This document shows positions 59,872 to 64,000 of a stretch of 64,000 bases of DNA, one piece after another. The translations under genes were made by a program, and so were the position numbers. Numbering within the stretch: the first letter of the stretch is position 1; every line of letters begins with the position of its first letter. The notes beneath the pieces are model-generated. The model did no database searches. It was not told where the DNA came from and saw only the letters and a program-made list of their open reading frames with translations. This stretch comes from Terriglobia bacterium (GTDB taxonomy: Bacteria > Acidobacteriota > Terriglobia > Terriglobales > Acidobacteriaceae), in the NCBI GenBank assembly GCA_020073645.1, contig JAIQET010000002.1, positions 83,194 through 147,193 of the forward strand, written 5' to 3'.

Positions 59872-61956
59872 ATGGTCGCGAGTGAAACCTTGCTCACCGG
59901 CAAGCAACTGGAAACCCTGAGCATCAATACCATTCGCACCTTGGCCATAGATGCCGTACAGCAGGCCAACTCCGGACATCCCGGCGCCCCCATGGCGTTG
60001 GCCCCGGTGGCTTACTGTCTCTGGCAACAGTTCCTCCGCTTCGATCCCGAAGATCCCATCTGGCCGAATCGCGATCGCTTCATCCTCTCCAACGGCCACG
60101 CCTCCATGCTCTTGTATGCTCTGTTGCATCTGACCGGCGTCCGGGCCGTTAATCCCAAGTACGAGCGCCTGGGCGAATATGCAGTCACCCTTGAGGACAT
60201 CAAGCACTTCCGCCAGATCGACAGCAAGACTCCGGGACACCCCGAATATCGCGTGACCTCAGGCGTGGAAACCACGACCGGTCCGCTCGGCCAGGGTGTC
60301 GGCAACAGCGTGGGCATGGCCATTGCCGGCGTATGGATGGCGGCGCACTTCAACCGCCCCGGCTTCACCATGTTCGACTACAACGTTTACGCGTTCTGCG
60401 GAGACGGCGATGTCATGGAGGGCGTCGCATGCGAGGCCGCTTCCCTGGCCGGTCATTTGAAGCTCCCCAACCTGTGCTGGGTCTACGACAACAATCGAAT
60501 CACGCTCGATGGACCTGCCGATGAATCCTTCACGGAGGATGTCGCCGCACGCTTCAAGGCCTACGGCTGGAATGTCACGCACGTGGCCGACGCCAATGAT
60601 CTCCCCGCGTTGTGTTCGGCCTACGATGAATTCCTGCAAACCAAAGATCGTCCCACACTGCTGGTGGTAGACAGCCACATCGGCTACGGCTCGCCTCACA
60701 AGCAGGACAGCAGCGCCGCCCACGGTGAGCCCCTGGGCGAAGAGGAAGTGCGACTCGCCAAGAAATCTTACGGTTGGCCCGAAGACGCCAAGTTCCTGGT
60801 GCCGGATGGAGTCCGCGAACACTTCCGCGACGGCCTCGGCAAGCGCGGTCACGATCTGCGTGAAAAGTGGATGGCTCTGTTTGGCGAATACGAAAAGAAG
60901 TATCCCGACCTGGCCGACCATCTTTATCGCATGCAGCACCGCGAACTCCCCGACGGCTGGAACAAGAACCTGCCCACCTACCCTGCCGACGCCAAAGGTG
61001 TGGCCACACGCGACAGTTCTGGCAAAGTGCTCAATGTGTTGGCGCAGAACGTGCCCTGGCTGGTGGGAGGCTCCGCCGATCTGGGAGGCTCCAACAAGAC
61101 GACTCTCAAGTTCGAAGGCGCCGGAGATTTTCAGGCCGGCAGTTACGCTGGACGCAACTTGCATTTTGGCGTCCGCGAGCACGCCATGGGAGCGATTCTC
61201 AGCGGCATGTCTCTGAGCAAGATCCGGCCCTTTGGCGGGACATTTTTCAACTTCAGCGACTACATGCGTCCCACCATCCGCCTGGCCGCGCTCATGGAGA
61301 TCCCCGTCATCTACGTCTTCACCCACGACTCGATCGGCTTGGGAGAAGACGGCCCCACCCATCAACCCGTCGAGCAGTTGGCGTCGTTACGCGCCATGCC
61401 GGGATTGATGGTGATGCGCCCGGCAGACGCCAACGAAGTGGTCGAAGCCTGGAAGGTCATCATGCAACTCCGCCACGAACCCGTAGCGTTGGTGCTGACC
61501 CGACAAGCCATTCCAACCTTCGATCGCTCCAAGTACGCGCCCGCATCTGGAGTAGCCAAGGGAGCCTATATCCTTGCCGACGCTCCCGGCGGCCATCCGG
61601 ACGTCATTCTGATGGGCAGCGGCAGCGAGGTTCAGTGGTGCGTGGCCGCCTACGAGCAATTGCAGTCGGAAGGCATCAAGGCGCGTGTGGTCAGCATGCC
61701 GTCGTGGGATCTTTTTGAGCACCAGAGCGACGACTACAAAGAAGAGGTCCTGCCCCCCGAGGTGAAAGCGCGAGTGGCAGTCGAGCAGGCTTCCACCTTT
61801 GGCTGGTCCCGCTATGTGGGCCCTACCGGCAAGGTGATTGGTATGCAGACCTTCGGGGCTTCTGCCCCGCTGAAGGATCTGCTGAAGAAATTTGGCTTCA
61901 GCCGCGAGCACGTGGTCGAAGCTGCCCGGGAAGCCATCGCCCGCTCGCGAGTGTAG
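59872..61956 (+). CDS. tkt: Transketolase
   Basis: The 694-residue enzyme transfers two-carbon units between sugar phosphates using thiamine diphosphate in the pentose-phosphate pathway. ThDP and substrate motifs are SGHPGAPMALAP, ILSNGHASMLLYALL, FCGDGDVMEGVACEAASLAG, VVDSHIGYGSPHKQDSSAAH, and FGVREHAMGAILSGM. The ATG at 59872 is chosen because GGAGG lies 6 nt upstream. It is followed by tal and zwf on the same strand. Its TAG stop lies in a dispersed repeat. Confidence 0.95.
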   Translation: MVASETLLTGKQLETLSINTIRTLAIDAVQQANSGHPGAPMALAPVAYCLWQQFLRFDPEDPIWPNRDRFILSNGHASMLLYALLHLTGVRAVNPKYERLGEYAVTLEDIKHFRQIDSKTPGHPEYRVTSGVETTTGPLGQGVGNSVGMAIAGVWMAAHFNRPGFTMFDYNVYAFCGDGDVMEGVACEAASLAGHLKLPNLCWVYDNNRITLDGPADESFTEDVAARFKAYGWNVTHVADANDLPALCSAYDEFLQTKDRPTLLVVDSHIGYGSPHKQDSSAAHGEPLGEEEVRLAKKSYGWPEDAKFLVPDGVREHFRDGLGKRGHDLREKWMALFGEYEKKYPDLADHLYRMQHRELPDGWNKNLPTYPADAKGVATRDSSGKVLNVLAQNVPWLVGGSADLGGSNKTTLKFEGAGDFQAGSYAGRNLHFGVREHAMGAILSGMSLSKIRPFGGTFFNFSDYMRPTIRLAALMEIPVIYVFTHDSIGLGEDGPTHQPVEQLASLRAMPGLMVMRPADANEVVEAWKVIMQLRHEPVALVLTRQAIPTFDRSKYAPASGVAKGAYILADAPGGHPDVILMGSGSEVQWCVAAYEQLQSEGIKARVVSMPSWDLFEHQSDDYKEEVLPPEVKARVAVEQASTFGWSRYVGPTGKVIGMQTFGASAPLKDLLKKFGFSREHVVEAAREAIARSRV

Positions 61957-62000
61957 CGCCGGCGTCCCGCCGGCTGTCGTGGGGGCGTCTCGCCCCCACA
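61953..62000. repeat. Tandem palindromic repeats between tkt and tal
   Basis: The sequence gtagcgccggcgtcccgccg is followed by gggggcgtctcgccccc, the same two-hairpin arrangement as at 37437. The TAG is the tkt stop codon. It may limit read-through into tal or stabilise the tkt message. Confidence 0.75.
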
Positions 62001-62039
62001 GTCAGGGCAGTAAATATTGCAGTTCCAGGGAGGGTCTTC

Positions 62040-63200
62040 ATGCAGCCAACCGGCATTCTCGAAACCGCCAAAGCCGTCAATCCGCTCAAGGATCTTCTAA
62101 GGTTCGGCCAATCCGTTTGGCTCGACTACATTCGCCGTAATCTCATCACCAGCGGTGAACTGAAGCGCCTGATTGACGAAGACGGCGTGCGCGGCGTCAC
62201 CTCGAACCCTTCCATCTTCGAGAAAGCGATTTCCGGCAGCACCGACTACGCAGACCTGTTGCAGTCTCTGCAATCCAAGCCCGAACTCGACGCCACCGCC
62301 CGCTATGAAATCCTCGCCATCCGCGACATCCAGGATGCCGCCGACATTCTGCGCCCGGTCTATGACAGCAGCAAGCAGCGTGATGGCTACATCAGCCTGG
62401 AAGTCTCGCCTTACCTGGCCCGCGATACCCAGGCCACCCTCCTGGAGGCGAGAAGGTTGTGGAAAGCCGTCGCCCGCAAAAATGTGATGATCAAAGTTCC
62501 CGGCACCGCCGAGGGCATCCCGGCGTTCCAGCAGTTGATCAGCGAAGGCATCAACATCAATGTCACTCTGCTGTTCTCGCAGAAGGTCTATGAAAAGGTC
62601 GCCGAAGCCTACATCGCTGGCGTCGAGCAACTCGTGGCCCGTGGAGGCGATGTCAGCAAAATCGCCAGCGTAGCCAGCTTCTTCATCAGTCGCATCGACA
62701 ACTCCATTGATTCGATTGTGGCCGCGCGTCTGAAAACCGCCAAGGACCCGCGCGAGCAGGAACAACTGAAGAGCATCCTGGGCAAGGTCGCAGTCGCGAA
62801 CGGCAAGCAGACCTACCGGCGCTATCGCGCAATCTTCGGAACCGACCGCTGGAAAAAGCTGGCGGCTAAAGGAGCCCAGACGCAGCGCGTGCTCTGGGCC
62901 AGCACCAGCACCAAGAATCCCAACTACAGCGACATCCTCTACGTGGAACACCTGATCGGACAGGACACGGTCAACACCCTCCCGCCCGCGACCGTAGATG
63001 CCTTCCGCGATCACGGACGCGCGCACGCCACCTTGACCGAAGATCTGGAATCCGCCGACCAGATCATGAACACCGTCGCCCGGCTCGGCATTTCCATGGA
63101 TGAAGTCACCGATAAACTGACCGACGACGGCGTTAAGCTCTTCGCCGACGCTTTCGACAAACTCCTCGAGGCGGTCAAGAAAAGCATGCAGCCGCACTAA
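62040..63200 (+). CDS. tal: Transaldolase
   Basis: The 386-residue protein transfers a dihydroxyacetone unit between sugar phosphates. The Schiff-base lysine is in NVMIKVPGTAEGIPAFQQLI. SVWLDYIRRNLITSGELKRL and GVRGVTSNPSIFEKAISGST at the N-terminus are characteristic, and NINVTLLFSQKVYEKVAEAY follows the lysine region. AGGGAGG lies before the ATG. It sits between tkt and zwf. Confidence 0.94.
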   Translation: MQPTGILETAKAVNPLKDLLRFGQSVWLDYIRRNLITSGELKRLIDEDGVRGVTSNPSIFEKAISGSTDYADLLQSLQSKPELDATARYEILAIRDIQDAADILRPVYDSSKQRDGYISLEVSPYLARDTQATLLEARRLWKAVARKNVMIKVPGTAEGIPAFQQLISEGININVTLLFSQKVYEKVAEAYIAGVEQLVARGGDVSKIASVASFFISRIDNSIDSIVAARLKTAKDPREQEQLKSILGKVAVANGKQTYRRYRAIFGTDRWKKLAAKGAQTQRVLWASTSTKNPNYSDILYVEHLIGQDTVNTLPPATVDAFRDHGRAHATLTEDLESADQIMNTVARLGISMDEVTDKLTDDGVKLFADAFDKLLEAVKKSMQPH

Positions 63201-63317
63201 CTCGTCTTCCTTTGTGTCCTCCGTGTCCTCTGTGGTGAAGAACCCCTCCCCACGGTGCGCCCGCGCCCAAAACAGCGTAGAATTCCCCGGCAGACTTTCG
63301 ACACGAGGTTAAAGGTA

Positions 63318-64000
63318 ATGGCCCAAACAGAGGTGATGCCGGTCGCGCAAGAACCGCTCATCGGCCGCCCCGGCGATCCCTGCGTGATGGTGATCTTCGG
63401 GGCCGCGGGCGATTTGACGCGGCGCAAGCTCTTCCCTGCGCTCTACAACCTGGCCCGGCACCAGTTGCTCCCGCGCGAGTTCGCTGTCGTCGGACTGGCC
63501 CGCAATCCAATGTCCACCGACGAATTTCGCCAGAAGGTCGCTCAGGACATGAAGGAGTTCGCCACGGGTGATGTTGATCCCAGCCTGTCCGACTGGTTTG
63601 TCCGCCATACCCATTACCTCACCGGTGATTTCGGAGACCCGCAGGTGTACTCCCAGTTGAAAGATCTCCTGCAGCAGGTGGACAAAGACCACTCCACGCA
63701 CGGCAATTATTTCTACTACCTCGCGACCGCTCCGGATTTCTTCGGTTCGATTGTGGAGCAACTGGCGGCTGCCGGCTTGATGGAAGAAAACAAGGAGCAG
63801 TGGCGCCGCGCCATCATCGAGAAGCCCTTCGGCCGCGACCTGGAGTCCGCCAAGGCCCTCAACCAACAACTGCTGCGCGTCGCCAAAGAACAGCAGATCT
63901 ACCGCATCGACCACTACCTGGGCAAAGAAACCGTCCAGAACATTTTGGCCTTTCGCTTCGCCAACGGCATCTTCGAACCCATCTGGAACCGCCGCTACAT
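63318..64000 (+). CDS. zwf: Glucose-6-phosphate dehydrogenase (3' truncated by window end)
   Basis: Only the first 227 residues are in view. The NADP-binding motif VMVIFGAAGDLTRRKLFPAL and the substrate motif IYRIDHYLGKETVQNILAFR identify Zwf, which oxidises glucose-6-phosphate to 6-phosphogluconolactone. AAAGG lies before the ATG at 63318. It is the third gene of the pentose-phosphate cluster. A TAGAAT about 34 nt before the ATG may be an internal promoter. Confidence 0.93.
   Translation, partial: MAQTEVMPVAQEPLIGRPGDPCVMVIFGAAGDLTRRKLFPALYNLARHQLLPREFAVVGLARNPMSTDEFRQKVAQDMKEFATGDVDPSLSDWFVRHTHYLTGDFGDPQVYSQLKDLLQQVDKDHSTHGNYFYYLATAPDFFGSIVEQLAAAGLMEENKEQWRRAIIEKPFGRDLESAKALNQQLLRVAKEQQIYRIDHYLGKETVQNILAFRFANGIFEPIWNRRY

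Overview
The window is about 60% GC, densely coded, and looks like chromosome from an acidobacterium (Acidobacteriota, Terriglobia-like). The clues are a 1,266-residue Oar-type TonB receptor with a carboxypeptidase-like N-terminal domain, paralogous secreted proteins with HAF-like repeats, lipid A genes (LpxD, an LpxL-type acyltransferase), SYLF and M64 proteins, and many short palindromic intergenic repeats. No rRNA is present, so the assignment is an inference from gene style. The only RNA gene found is tRNA-Arg(CCG). No transposase, prophage or CRISPR array was seen.

Layout. 1-3.1 kb: end of a HisKA-like protein, a CheR methyltransferase, a Phd antitoxin with a decayed PIN partner, a HEPN-like protein and an intact RHH/VapC pair. 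3.1-8.8 kb: uvrB and two tandem paralogues that fuse a receiver-like domain to a TonB C-terminus. 8.9-16.2 kb: a membrane protein, a HAF-like secreted protein, an antitoxin remnant inside a 41-bp inverted repeat, and a tight operon lnt-prfB-HD hydrolase-helical protein; prfB carries the programmed +1 frameshift. 16.3-31.3 kb: APC transporter, M64 peptidase, second HAF-like protein, lpxD and acyltransferase, SYLF protein, a LuxR regulator with a degenerate receiver, an Fe-S assembly factor, a P1 peptidase and a large secreted protein.

31.5-52.6 kb is the most notable region: a two-armed locus that I read as polyamine uptake and breakdown. The left (minus) arm holds a TonB receptor, three class-III aminotransferases, an amino-acid permease and two aldehyde dehydrogenases, one of the methylmalonate/malonate-semialdehyde type. 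The right (plus) arm holds a MerR-XRE-cupin regulator, an exported amidohydrolase, a complete PotD-A-B-C-like ABC importer and a Tat-exported FAD amine oxidase. Overlapping divergent promoters share one perfect palindrome between the arms. Together the genes could take up spermidine or putrescine, oxidise them, and send the C4 branch through GABA to succinate and the C3 branch through beta-alanine and malonate semialdehyde to acetyl-CoA.

52.9-64 kb: typA, an NTF2-like protein, a zinc ribbon, an RRM protein, tRNA-Arg, a kelch protein, a membrane protein, a short TonB protein, a PilZ protein, and a pentose-phosphate cluster tkt-tal-zwf that runs off the right edge.

Regulatory themes. Many genes have a -10-like hexamer 5-10 nt before the start codon, suggesting leaderless transcripts. 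A palindrome TTAC-N4-GTAA recurs upstream of the receiver-TonB genes and next to the degenerate-receiver regulator. A repeat beginning GTAGCGCCGG supplies the stop codon of several genes.
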